Assembly (NCBI GenBank): GCA_903813345.2
Contig: CAIIXF020000006.1
Span: 33,023,524-33,087,523, forward strand
Source of the DNA: Owenia fusiformis
Taxonomy: Eukaryota > Annelida > Polychaeta > Sabellida > Oweniidae
Reading direction: 5' to 3'
Length of the DNA stretch: 64,000 nucleotides
In this document: positions 29,001-34,637 of the stretch, in pieces
Layout: each line of letters opens with the position of its first letter
Numbering within the stretch: the stretch's first letter is position 1
Program-made: the position numbers and the translations under genes
The notes under the pieces: generated by a model
Seen by the model: only the letters and a program-made list of their open reading frames with translations
The model's database searches: none
Told to the model about the DNA's origin: nothing

Positions 29001-32000
29001 TTCAAATGATTTGAAGAGAAATGGCAACATCTGTTATTAAAAGAAGCTTCAGATTTACCTGAAATATTTAAGATTTTGGGCAAATAAATTGCGTTGCTAT
29101 GGTAACCAATTGACCAATTAATTTCAAAATTGTCCTGACAACTCACAATATATAGGCGCCTGATCCCTGAAAATTTTATAGTGATTTAGAGTTATGTAAC
29201 AGAAATTATTAATGATTATCATATTACCCCCTCATAAAATTATCCCAAGGGGTATAAATGGTGATTTTAAGGTTTTCCACCACTTAGATTTTTCTAGATT
29301 TTTGATATGTTGTTTTACTTACCAATGGCTATTGATTACACTAGGTTTACTCTGTGTTGCAATTTTTTCATTTATTTGTGAAAATTTACAACGATTTTAC
29401 TGGAGTATAATGAGAAATGTCATTTATAGAGAACGTACTCATGGTAAAAGATATGACTGTCTAAAATCAGTTGCCATACTATACCTCGTTATTTGTAGAG
29501 TTGTTTCCAAAACATTACTCAGTTATATCGAGTATATTGATTCAACGAACACTTGGTTCAACTATTTGATTACCGATATCATGGTTGCTATGGTAACCCG
29601 ATGTGATGTCACCCAGGGCAAAATACTTGTACCAAGGTTTTAAAGAATTTTACCACTGCATCAATGGAGAATTGCCCCACATTTTTAGAAAGTCGTGTCA
29701 AATAACTTAATAACATAATTGTATGAATCAAAGTTTCAAATACATATTGCACTTTTTGGTGCAATTTAGATATCTATGATGATAAAGTTAGTAAATGATT
29801 TCATGTATATTCTATATTAGTGGGACAATGTTGTCAGCAGTAAAAGATTGAAGGCAATCTTAGAAACTAGACTAAAAAAGATTGAGCTTGGCGAAAGTGG
29901 TGACAATTTAGAGATTACTGAACAAGAAGACAATTCACTCGAGGTATTACTTTAAACCAAAGGTATGGGCTATGGTGCTATAGTTTGTATTGCGTTTTTT
30001 AACAATGTGACCCTATGGTTTATGACTATCACCTGATGAATCGTTTGGATGAAGGAAGATGGTGGTAATATGATTTTTTACCATCATTATTTTCATAGTA
30101 GTATGGTCCCATAATCCATGACCATCACACACGATACCGTTTGGAAGTAGGGTGTTTGGATGATATGACTTGTTACCATTACCTGGGGTATTGTTTTAAT
30201 GTAGAAATATGGTGCTATAATTTGTAACCATCATCTGAGGTATTGTTTAATGTAGAAATATGGTGCTATAATACGTGACCATCACACGAGGTATCGTTTG
30301 TACAGGGTGTCCAAAAAACAGAACCGTAAGAAAGCTGAATAACTCGGTCAATTTTGCCTTGAAATTTTGGAATTATTTAATGTGAATTTTGTTGTGAAAG
30401 TTTGATAATAATCTGCTTATCGAGTCAAAAACTACAGTTCCTTACAAGCATGCCCCAAATGTGCACCTCTCCTCTTTATGCACAATTCAATCCGTCGAGC
30501 AGTTATTGATGATCCCCCTACATGCCCTGCACACATTTTTTGCTGAATGGACAATTTTATTCCGAGAACAATTGCTACTGGGGCTTACATCCTCCCGATG
30601 AAGTGTTACAACATCCATTGCATTCTGAACAAAGCACCAACACTGCAAATGATATGCTGAAATGGTTTAGGTAATGATTTGGTGGTCAGCTCATCAGTCG
30701 CAGAACGCAAACAATATGGGCAGCTCATTCGCCAGTTCTAAATCTCCCAAAATTTTATCTTTGGGGATTTCTCAAAGCCAATGTGTATACTGATAGGCCC
30801 CTAACAATCTTAAGAGGGCAATAACTATCCCAATATATACCCTCCACATTAATGTGTATAGGTAAGGGTCATTAACAACTTTGTTCACAGGATTCATTTA
30901 TGCATAGAGAGAAAAGCCCACTTCGAGCATGTTTTGTAAGGTAATTGTAGTTTTTGACACAATAGCCAGATTATCATTAAACATCTAGAACCAAATTCGC
31001 GTTGAATGAACTAAATAATTCTAAAATTTCAAGGCAAAATAAGCAAATTTGACCCAATTATTCAACTTTCTTACGGTCCTGTTTTTTGGACACCCTGTAT
31101 GGTGATATGATTTGTTAGGTATTGTTAAGTGAAGGATAATGGTGATATGATTTCAAACGATCACTTGAGGTATTGTTTTAATGAGGGAATATGGTGCTTT
31201 AATTTATATATGCCATCCACGGTATTGTAATAAAATAGAGATATGGTGCTGTGATTTGTCACCATCATCTGAGGTATTGATTAATTGTAAGAATATGGTG
31301 CTATAATTTGTTACCATCATCTGAGGTATTGTTTTAATATAGAAATATGGTGCTATAATTTGTGATCATCACACGAGGTACCGTTTGTATGTAGGAATTG
31401 GTGCTATGATTTGTTACCATTATTTGAGTTATTGTAATGTGTAACCAACACCCGAGATTTTGTTCATATGAAGATAGTGTTCCTCATGGTCATTTTCTTC
31501 TCTTTTGCTTGTGTTAAAGGTAAAGTAAATGTTGCAGGCTAGTCTTACGTGTTCTAATTATAACAACAGTACTGTGTACAAATGAAACATGATATATTTC
31601 CAGTATAAGACACAGAGTGCCGTCCAGCTTACTGCTATACTGCAACAAAGGAAACGTCATGATGGGAGTGAGAATAATTATAGTCTTGGTAAACCACCAG
31701 AGTTTTCCCCCGACTCCCCTCAGTGCTCCAATGACAATTCAGAAGGTAAGAAAGCAGCATTTTCTCTCAAAATAATTTCATTGAATTCTAAGAATTCCCG
31801 ATGACATTGTGAAGTCAGCTTAACTAGAGATATGATTTAATACATTTTGAGCCCAGTTTTTAGGTACTTTTAACCATTTTACTTTTCTACGCCACTGCCG
31901 TAATAAATCTGTACTTTTCCATGCATCTCACTCCATCCACTTCACCAAATACCAACCAAAAAATAAAAGAACGTCAAACTTTGGGGGTCCTAAAATATGA

Positions 32001-32235
32001 AAACGGTGCTCAATTCAAAATGTTAAATCAACTACCAGTTTTCAGGTTTAGTTTAAAGTTTATGAGATGATGGCTTACTGGCATAAGACATTTTTAAAAT
32101 GTTTGCAAATTCAAAATTGATCCCATTGTTCAATACGTTTCAGATGACTCAGACAATGAGAGTAGCAGCTATCCTGCAGGAAACACACTCAGAGACATGT
32201 TGCGCAGACAACGCTCAAAGATTATGATGAAGTGA
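2006..32235 (+). CDS. EPS8: EPS8-family actin-regulatory adaptor gene, 5'-partial, 13 exons
   Basis: Spliced exons 2006-2094, 2287-2522, 2814-2973, 3596-3621, 4016-4330, 7221-7296, 7981-8136, 10050-10254, 17342-17507, 17992-18127, 29821-29943, 31604-31745 and 32144-32235 form one continuous frame of about 640 codons ending in TGA. Every junction has AG acceptor, GT donor and matching phase. Domain order: post-PTB helical region (residues 1-162), Arg/Glu-rich helix (about 172-247), SH3 (about 276-335), Pro-rich linker (about 354-421), SAM-like actin effector domain (about 422-522), then a variable C-terminus. In known EPS8 proteins the SH3 binds ABI1/SOS1 partners and the C-terminus caps and bundles actin at microvilli and stereocilia. 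The PTB exons should lie left of the window. Assignment to EPS8 versus an EPS8-like paralogue is not resolvable here; invertebrates usually have one gene. Confidence 0.93.
2287..2522 (+). CDS. EPS8: EPS8 exon b (conserved helical core)
   Basis: Acceptor tttcag, donor gtagat, phase 0 in and phase 2 out. It encodes the well conserved EPS8 stretch with KAHIHQPNAPELIHYLFTPL, ISPLLTRDAIELL and LWMSMGDSW. The window translation is uninterrupted through 78 codons. This region is the best family identifier in the gene. Confidence 0.93.
2814..2973 (+). CDS. EPS8: EPS8 exon c
   Basis: Acceptor tatatttgtag and donor gtaggt. One base completes an Arg codon split with the previous exon. It encodes EQWKAYAPPYNPRFYDGWQP, a Tyr/Pro-rich motif typical of EPS8 before its linker, then a region ending RRPDERPR. 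Ends in phase 0. Confidence 0.9.
3596..3621 (+). CDS. EPS8: EPS8 micro-exon d (26 nt)
   Basis: Acceptor cttcttttgtag, then GATGATTATGATCGGC and so on, donor gtaaaa. It encodes DDYDRQYQ and two bases of an Arg codon completed by the next exon. Phase 0 in and phase 2 out fit the neighbours exactly; skipping it would break the frame, so it is likely constitutive. DDYDRQYQR is also a plausible tyrosine-phosphorylation segment (inference). Confidence 0.72.
4016..4330 (+). CDS. EPS8: EPS8 exon e: Arg/Glu-rich single-helix segment
   Basis: Acceptor atttttcag and donor gtaagt. After DREQDIREKELRDRDL the exon repeats RDREL/REREM/RERRE-type steps for about 75 residues with almost no hydrophobic positions. 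This is the composition of a stable single alpha-helix rather than a coiled coil. It ends with a more ordinary segment, FEDTQRRFLESLLRSGA, and two bases of Met. The frame continues exactly into the SH3 exon. Overlapping frames on the other strand are Ser/Leu-rich shadows of this skewed composition. Confidence 0.88.
4713..5744 (+). repeat. Tandem duplication of a 516-bp segment
   Basis: The block starting TTAACTGAACCACGTGATC at 4713 restarts at 5229 and is essentially identical through the ATGGCGGCTCGAGG stretch to the first 45-bp repeat units. The first copy holds one and a fraction units of the 45-bp repeat before the junction at 5229; the second copy runs into the full array. The near identity implies a recent duplication. 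It lies in the EPS8 intron before the SH3 exons. Confidence 0.93.
5691..6995 (+). repeat. 45-bp minisatellite, about 29 copies
   Basis: CTGAAATGTTC recurs every 45 bases from 5691 to 6996. Variants are confined to a few positions (AAT/AGT/AGC; ATA/ACA/ATG). Because 45 is a multiple of 3 and one frame of the unit is open, a 507-codon reading frame (5555-7078) with 15-residue units MFNRFYQQETILLPE results. It is intronic to EPS8 and lacks gene-like flanks, so it is annotated as a repeat, not a gene. Confidence 0.95.
7221..7296 (+). CDS. EPS8: EPS8 exon f: first half of SH3 domain
   Basis: Acceptor gtttctttcag and donor gtacgt. One base completes Met. It encodes ACEVTHDRVGKNEKELTVQK then GEIIE: SH3 beta-strands and RT loop with the acidic/basic pattern N-E-K-E-L-T-V. 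The usual ALYDY motif is replaced by CEVTHD, in line with the atypical EPS8 SH3, which prefers PxxDY-type ligands (known for vertebrate EPS8). Phase 0 out. Confidence 0.9.
7340..7790 (+). repeat. Three degenerate ~146-bp tandem repeats inside the SH3 intron
   Basis: The words ATCACGATTTCAGGAAA / ATCACGATTCCAGGAAA / ATCGCGATTCCATGAAA occur at about 7379, 7523 and 7672. Each is followed by TTACTTCAAATTTTACACATGT-like sequence and CCATCTTG..TTCTGGCGG. They resemble the internal modules of the ATCCCA-ended elements elsewhere in the window. No coding content. Confidence 0.7.
7981..8136 (+). CDS. EPS8: EPS8 exon g: second half of SH3 plus linker
   Basis: Acceptor gttctttcag. It encodes VMDNSRNWWKLRNANGDMGH then APYTILKEY: the SH3 WW pair, the NxxGDxG turn and the final strand (P replaced by A in the usual VP/AP position). 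A Tyr/Asp/Arg-rich linker follows. A donor gtaggc after DDR in phase 0 fits the next exon. If unspliced, the frame stops four codons later at TAA TAA TAA (8149-8157). Confidence 0.88.
8137..10049 (+). other. EPS8 intron or possible retained 3' UTR; nothing else recognised
   Basis: 1.9 kb of AT-rich sequence without repeats or coding signal that I can identify. It starts with three in-frame stops if exon g is read through. It contains one AATAAA at 9833-9838, which could serve a short isoform. Splicing to 10050 is the default reading. Confidence 0.5.
10050..10254 (+). CDS. EPS8: EPS8 exon h: Asn/Asp-rich and proline-rich linker
   Basis: Acceptor tgttttttctag and donor gtgaat; phase 0 in, phase 1 out. 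The exon encodes a polar stretch with repeated R-N-D triplets, then LPEPTPPPPAPLSPTRLD, a typical SH3-ligand type proline cluster, and ends with the basic EKRRGKK. Vertebrate EPS8 also has proline-rich sequence between SH3 and the effector domain. The phase-1 end joins both exon i at 17342 and the candidate alternative exon at 14803. Confidence 0.88.
10255..12056 (+). other. EPS8 intron, left part; no feature recognised
   Basis: AT-rich sequence. A short direct repeat, TATCATACATATATTATGC, is present twice at about 10597-10650. No exon with consistent phase and no element ends were found here. Confidence 0.5.
12057..12596. mobile_element. 540-bp foldback palindrome carrying an apparent first exon in each arm
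   Basis: CACTGCTACCCACCTAATTA at 12057 pairs with its reverse complement ending at 12596, and pairing continues almost perfectly to the centre near 12325. Each arm contains ATGGCGGAACTTCCTCCGGG and further codons up to a gtaag donor (12100-12130 plus strand; mirrored with its ATG at 12553-12551). That reads as a start codon, ten codons (MAELPPGLGF) and a 5' splice site. The composition suggests a captured promoter/first exon. Source gene not recognised. No clear target duplication. Confidence 0.85.
12903..13320 (+). mobile_element. ATCCCACC-type element, one end and body
   Basis: Starts ATCCCACCAAGGAGGGATAT, then AGAGAAACTGTCC and a degenerate TTCGTTCGG segment. Body modules follow (GATTTGGTTCAAATTC, TTCAAAATGGCC, TTCAAGATGGCC). 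It shares its end and modules with the copies at 24619 and 34638. The far end is not identifiable, so the right limit is approximate. Confidence 0.55.
13321..14802 (+). other. EPS8 intron; no feature recognised
   Basis: AT-rich sequence without recognisable exon. A short local repeat of GTGGAACACCTC occurs around 14251-14280. Minus-strand short open frames here have no family resemblance that I can see. Confidence 0.45.
14803..14864 (+). CDS. Candidate alternative last exon of EPS8 with CaaX-like tail
   Basis: Acceptor-like ttctttggtatag ends at 14802. Joined to exon h in its phase 1, the frame reads GQGRPRRSPLLSAQSSCIIV then TAA (14862-14864). AATAAA follows at 14893-14898. Phase match, short distance to a polyadenylation signal and a basic-then-Cys-Ile-Ile-Val end are all visible. 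Such an ending resembles prenylated tails with a polybasic region (family knowledge). The resulting protein would lack the actin effector domain. It could also be a chance open frame; transcript data would decide. Confidence 0.35.
14865..16092 (+). other. EPS8 intron; one unexplained minus-strand open frame
   Basis: No repeat ends or exon recognised. A 75-codon minus-strand frame at 15058-15285 (starts MHGIKKSQTDSIKSVAKAIE) has ordinary amino-acid composition, but no domain that I recognise and no visible splice context. It may be a gene fragment or chance. Confidence 0.3.
14893..14898 (+). terminator. Polyadenylation signal AATAAA behind the candidate alternative last exon
   Basis: Canonical hexamer 29 bases after the TAA of the candidate alternative exon. 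AATAAA is frequent in AT-rich DNA, so this supports the exon only weakly. Confidence 0.3.
16093..16244. mobile_element. Palindromic Tc1/mariner-type MITE with TA target duplication
   Basis: TACTCCTCAAAAAAAGTTAA opens the element and its reverse complement closes it. The two ~70-bp arms are nearly perfect. TA is present at 16091-16092 and 16245-16246, as expected for Tc1/mariner integration. No coding capacity. Confidence 0.9.
16767..17185 (+). repeat. Two-copy tandem repeat, 214-bp period
   Basis: ATTAGTAGAGCTAGGATGTT occurs at 16767 and 16981. The following 200 bases (AATATACTTCATTCAATTC, AAGATTGCGTAATTTTATTC, GAGCTGATGATTACATCATA) are repeated with point differences. Intronic. Confidence 0.88.
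17342..17507 (+). CDS. EPS8: EPS8 exon i: start of C-terminal SAM-like effector domain
   Basis: Acceptor gatctacag and donor gtcact. It completes a Val codon with exon h, then encodes KAPPLNLHEELKRELTHGKN, a basic stretch, and VDEVQEWMRSKEFTER. The last part is the EPS8 SAM/PNT-like fold start (V..W...K.F). In vertebrates this region, with the preceding amphipathic helix, binds and caps actin barbed ends. Phase 2 out. Confidence 0.9.
17992..18127 (+). CDS. EPS8: EPS8 exon j: rest of SAM-like effector domain
   Basis: Acceptor ctttttttcag and donor gtgagt. It encodes TCNALIGKTGLDMFNLSRNQ, then METICGPDEAARLDSQIKVQ and KNISG. The L-F-x-L-x-R-x-x-M-x-x-I-C pattern and the DSQI-QK ending are hallmarks of the EPS8 C-terminal domain. 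Phase 0 out. Confidence 0.92.
18128..18690 (+). other. EPS8 intron; no feature recognised
   Basis: Start of the 11.7-kb intron between exons j and k. An open frame at 18267-18578 has low complexity and no family resemblance; I see no gene here. Confidence 0.45.
18691..19126. mobile_element. TIR element with GGAGGCCGTTTCT ends
   Basis: GGAGGCCGTTTCTTGAAA opens the element and AGAAACGGCCTCC closes it. Next to each end lies TTATTAACGAATCGTTAA-like palindromic sequence. A second, inner inverted pair (GGAGGATTGG near 18782, CCAATCCTCC near 18953) suggests a nested or hairpin-like core. The target duplication is not clear. No transposase frame. Confidence 0.75.
19127..19929 (+). other. EPS8 intron; no feature recognised
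   Basis: AT-rich sequence; no exon, end signature or tandem repeat recognised. Confidence 0.4.
19930..20236. repeat. Imperfect inverted repeat (~125-bp arms)
   Basis: Left arm words AATGAAATAAAATGTCTTTC, CGAACCTTGTTGGAACAAAA and TTTTGGTTGATTTTAAAAAA recur reverse-complemented between about 20108 and 20236. The spacer holds a C-run. Likely a decayed foldback element; the limits are approximate. Confidence 0.7.
20283..22288. mobile_element. 2-kb element with CATACCTGCCAACCTA inverted ends and 6-bp target duplication
   Basis: CATACCTGCCAACCTA (20283-20298) is exactly inverted at 22273-22288. AATATA lies directly outside both ends (20277-20282 and 22289-22294), a clean 6-bp target-site duplication. 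Behind each end lie arrays of GCGGTAGTTTTT/ACGGTAGATTTT units separated by A-runs (about 20311-21080 and 22010-22280). The ~900-bp centre has no recognisable protein. Family not named with certainty. Confidence 0.85.
20311..21080 (+). repeat. Degenerate GCGGTAG(T/A)TTTT..GAAAAA array
   Basis: More than twenty copies of GCGGTAG or ACGGTAG followed by T-runs and A-runs at irregular 20-35-bp spacing. A second, shorter array of ACGGTAGATTTTC lies near the other end of the same element. Each unit matches the sub-terminal sequence of the element. Confidence 0.88.
22289..24618 (+). other. EPS8 intron; no feature recognised
   Basis: 2.3 kb AT-rich sequence. A minus-strand open frame at 24041-24298 (starts MLPEFLHSKTLNQQEQQIPQ, contains LDKWHAPAPYQ) looks protein-like in composition, but I cannot place it in a family and see no clear splice partners. 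Confidence 0.35.
24619..25440 (+). mobile_element. ATCCCAC-type element with degenerate internal modules
   Basis: Opens ATCCCACGACCAAAGTTCGG, then GTCTATTCGTTCGTCTGTCT. Several ~120-150-bp modules follow (GACGGATTTGCTTCAAAT, AGAAGGAATTTACAA, TCAATTCAAAATGGCC, GATTTGGTCCAAATTTTATA). Right end not identified. Same family as 12903 and 34638. Confidence 0.6.
25930..29410. mobile_element. Large inverted repeat (~690-bp arms) enclosing a satellite
   Basis: The left arm (about 25930-26620) pairs imperfectly with the right arm (about 28717-29410). Paired landmarks: AATAAATGAAAAAATTGCAA near 25982 with its inverse near 29353; ATCAAAAATCTAGAAAAATC near 26051 with its inverse near 29288; GGCGTGGCACTTTT near 26479 with its inverse near 28852; GTTGCCATAGTAAC at 26603 with its inverse at 28719. 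Outer ends and target duplication are unclear. Most of the spacer is the 25-bp satellite. Confidence 0.75.
26880..28640 (+). repeat. Degenerate 25-bp minisatellite
   Basis: GGAGGCTGTACCATCTTAGACTC-like units recur throughout. At 28166, 28191 and 28216 the spacing is exactly 25 bases. Most copies are diverged, so the array is old. It lies in the spacer of the inverted repeat, in the EPS8 intron before exon k. Short frames through it are repeat translations. Confidence 0.9.
29212..29643 (+). other. 143-codon open frame with hydrophobic segments in the right arm
   Basis: Starts MIIILPPHKIIPRGINGDFK. It contains one long hydrophobic stretch, WLLITLGLLCVAIFSFIC, followed by a charged segment, then weaker hydrophobic sequence. 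The homologous left arm, read in the mirrored direction, has stops in this frame. It is therefore either a remnant of an element-encoded membrane protein or chance. A copper-transporter-like look was considered and not accepted. Confidence 0.2.
29821..29943 (+). CDS. EPS8: EPS8 exon k: C-terminal helix-like segment 1
   Basis: Acceptor tctatattag and donor gtatta; phase 0 in and out. It encodes WDNVVSSKRLKAILETRLKK and an acidic tail ending DNSLE. The LKAIL..R core resembles the amphipathic segment near the end of EPS8 proteins. Without splicing the frame ends three codons later (stop 29953-29955), so the exon could be terminal. It may be optional, since its phase is neutral. Confidence 0.7.
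30303..31097 (+). mobile_element. Tc1/mariner-superfamily transposon relic with TA target duplication
   Basis: CAGGGTGTCCAAAAAACAGA opens the element. The reverse complement closes it with GGACACCCTG. TA flanks both ends (30301-30302 and 31098-31099). The inverted repeats extend about 140 bp, with CAAGGCAAAAT and AATAATTC words. A transposase fragment lies inside. It inserted into the ~51-bp repeat. Confidence 0.9.
30564..30818 (+). pseudogene. Transposase C-terminal fragment, frameshifted and stop-containing
   Basis: Frame 30564-30671 encodes a stretch ending STNTANDMLKWFR. It is followed by stops and a shift to frame 30678-30818, with FGGQLISRRTQT then IWAAHSPVLNLPKFYLWGFL. The pattern ISRR..I.W..RSPDL.P.DFFLWG is the DDE-region signature of mariner/IS630-type transposases. 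Here the acidic positions read SPVLNLPKF, so the catalytic aspartate of SPDL is lost. Inactive relic. Confidence 0.8.
31604..31745 (+). CDS. EPS8: EPS8 exon l: C-terminal helix-like segment 2
   Basis: Acceptor atatttccag and donor gtaaga; phase 0 in, phase 1 out. It encodes YKTQSAVQLTAILQQRKRHD, then a Ser/Pro-rich tail, PPEFSPDSPQCSNDNSE. LTAIL-QQRKRH parallels the LKAIL-ETRLKK of exon k. The phase fits both exon j and exon k as upstream partner. Confidence 0.82.
32144..32235 (+). CDS. EPS8: EPS8 last exon m
   Basis: Acceptor acgtttcag. Two bases complete Asp, then DSDNESSSYPAGNTLRDMLR and RQRSKIMMK end at TGA (32233-32235). LRDMLRRQRSKI matches the position and type of the terminal L-x-x-[IM]-x-x-R-x-x-K-[IL] segment of EPS8 proteins. 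Confidence 0.85.
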
Positions 32236-32780
32236 ATCGATCATGATACATCACATCTCAAGATCACCATGATGAAAAAAATGACATAGGATCAGGGTTC
32301 CCACAGATCTGGATATAACCTTAAGAACCTTGATTAGTTGCAAATTATAGTTTGGTCAAGTTGGAGATAATAGTCTAGTTAGAATACAGACACGTTTGGG
32401 ACTTTGAATAATCTGCAATTAATACATCTAATCCCGAGCTTTTGTTACATTGATGTTAGTCCACGTCAAAGTAACATTGGAAATATTTTAGACTCGTCAA
32501 TGCTTGGAATAATAACTCGGGTATTTCTTACTATATTTGCACATAGCCATCTTTAGATCTCAGGAGATAGCTTTGTGTAAACTAAGTAAGGTATTTCCTC
32601 CATTTTATTACGTTGACGTTGCAAACAAACAATTGCACCAGTTGGAAGACATTTAATCATCGGGTCTGCTTTACCCCCGTGATCACGCAATTTGCAATTA
32701 ACTTAAAATTCTGACCCATGACGTCACAGATTATTGCCAATGAGCGTTGCTATAGGAATAGCTTTAAATTTAATGATATA
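32236..32780 (+). other. 3' flank / 3' UTR of EPS8; no canonical AATAAA before the adjacent MITE
   Basis: 545 bases after the stop codon without AATAAA. The first plus-strand AATAAA lies at 32969-32974 inside the neighbouring transposon, and another at 33235-33240. No other feature seen. Confidence 0.5.
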
Positions 32781-33805
32781 CGAGGGTTGATCATAAAGTT
32801 CTCATAATATCTCTCTAATTTCTTTGTTTTTCAATATATTCTCATGAAATTTTCACAGATTGTGCAGCATAGAATGTCTTATTAATTCAGCAAAAAATAT
32901 TTAGTTCAACAGAAATATTTAATAAGAAATGGTTGCCATAGTAACAGGAAATCAAGGCACCCGGGGCAAATAAAAATAATTGAGAGAATGAGCTTAATTA
33001 ACCATGTTTGCATACATAATAAACTCTCTCGTGAATTACAAAACACGTTAAAATGTTAACTTGGATACGTTGTTAAGTGCTTTAACAATGATATAAATTG
33101 ATCGTGTAAATTGTGTGATGCCATAGGGGATGATTTCATCCTTCATTAGATGTGATACCACAGTCTGAGACTCAAAGCTAATGATCAGAAATGACTGAGT
33201 AAGAGAATGCAATGGATGCAGAGATCTTCAGAAAAATAAAATTCATACTGATAAAATGTTATGTTAAGTTTGTAAGATCCTTTGGTCAGACTAAACATGA
33301 TCTAAAACAAATATATTGCTAGATATCAACAAAATTACACTTTGTGTGTGGTCTGTATATGTTAAAATTGAACTAAAGGGGCAAAATCAATTTTCCTCGG
33401 GATATTTGACAAAACATTCATGGGGTCTAACAGTCACTTCTAATGAAGCATAGCAATCATCCATTATGAGATCACACAATCCACATGACCATTATAATAG
33501 TTCACAACGATCAAGAGCACATATTATTTGACAATTTAATGTGTTTGATAGCTTATTTGACAACTTAATATGTATTTAAACATGGTTAATGGGGGCTATT
33601 CTAGCTAGTTTTTTTATTTGCCCCGGGTGCCTTGATTTCAAGTGACTATGGCAACCATTTCTTATTTGATGTTTATGTTATTCTTAATCTTTTTGCTAGA
33701 ATAATAAAACATTCCATGCTGCACATTCTGTGAAAATTTCATAGGAAATTATTGAAAAACAAAGAAATTAGAGAGATATTATGAGAACTTTATGATCAAC
33801 CCTCG
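32781..33805. mobile_element. Tc1/mariner-type non-autonomous element with ~210-bp TIRs and TA target duplication
   Basis: CGAGGGTTGATCATAAAGTT at the left tip is exactly inverted at 33786-33805. TA flanks both ends (32779-32780 and 33806-33807). Arms contain GTTGCCATAGTAAC (32932) and its counterpart (33642). The core has no transposase. It lies between the two convergent genes. Confidence 0.92.
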
Positions 33806-33879
33806 TATGTGATAAATTGACGTTGTAAACTCAACTCAGACATATTATCACTGGATGTGCACCAAATTAAGCGTAACAA

Positions 33880-34320
33880 TTGAACGCAAGGGGTAAGGTA
33901 TAACACGATCATGATGTGATTTGACCAAACTGATGTTTTCATCGTTTCAGAATGTTTTGGTCTAGTTTCTAGATAGATTTAATATAGGCTACATGTCCGT
34001 CTGTATCAACATCCTAGACAGTGAACTTGACGGTGAATTTCATAATACACGTACACAACTCCAATTGTACCAGAATACGGTATAACGCGCTGGCACATAT
34101 ACCTAAGATACGGTATAACGCAAATTCACATTCCTTGTGTTGAGTTGGGAGTTTGTGGAAGTTTAATTATGAAATTCACTGCCAAGTTCACTGTCTTGGA
34201 TGTTGTTACAGACATTTACATATAAAAATATCTAGGAACTAGACCAGATCTTTCGGAAAATATGAAAATATCAGTTTGCTTAAATTTCATCACCCTTGTG
34301 TTTTACCTTACCCATAGCCA
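33880..34320. repeat. Imperfect inverted repeat (~210-bp arms)
   Basis: GACAGTGAACTTGACGGTGA at 34018 pairs with the inverse near 34190. GGTCTAGTTTCTAGATA near 33959 pairs with the inverse near 34230. CAAACTGATGTTTTCAT near 33928 pairs with the inverse near 34266. The loop has two copies of ATACGGTATAACGC. Likely a foldback element. Confidence 0.75.
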
Positions 34321-34637
34321 AATTCACCATATTTATTTAATATTAAATATATTCATACATTATAATAAATATGTACTAATTGTGTACCTATTATAAAGAT
34401 TATGAATAAAATAAATGCAATAACATAACATTAATGGTTGTGTACATGAATATCAATTCAATATGCTTAGGGTATCACAGAATTGCTCACTTTCCCTTTT
34501 TAAAAGCACGTTGTTCTCTCATAGTTCTTGATGAATTCCCAATTCATGTTGGATTACCAAGGTATGAAGTTGATTATCAAACTGATAAGCCGATATGCTC
34601 CCAAAATCGAAGCATCTACCCTATACTATTTGTTATT

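Larger units (their letters stand above)
29955..31460 (+). repeat. ~51-bp degenerate tandem repeat, split by a transposon
   Basis: Units with ATATGGTGCTATAATTTGT and ACCATCATCTGAGGTATTG recur on both sides of the element at 30303-31097 (spacing about 50-60 bp). Located in the intron between exons k and l. Confidence 0.82.

Noticed and set aside
29212-29643. SLC31/Ctr-type copper transporter
   Set aside because: One hydrophobic stretch loosely resembles the first Ctr membrane helix, but the MxxxM motif and the GxxxG third helix are not visible and the mirrored arm has stops.
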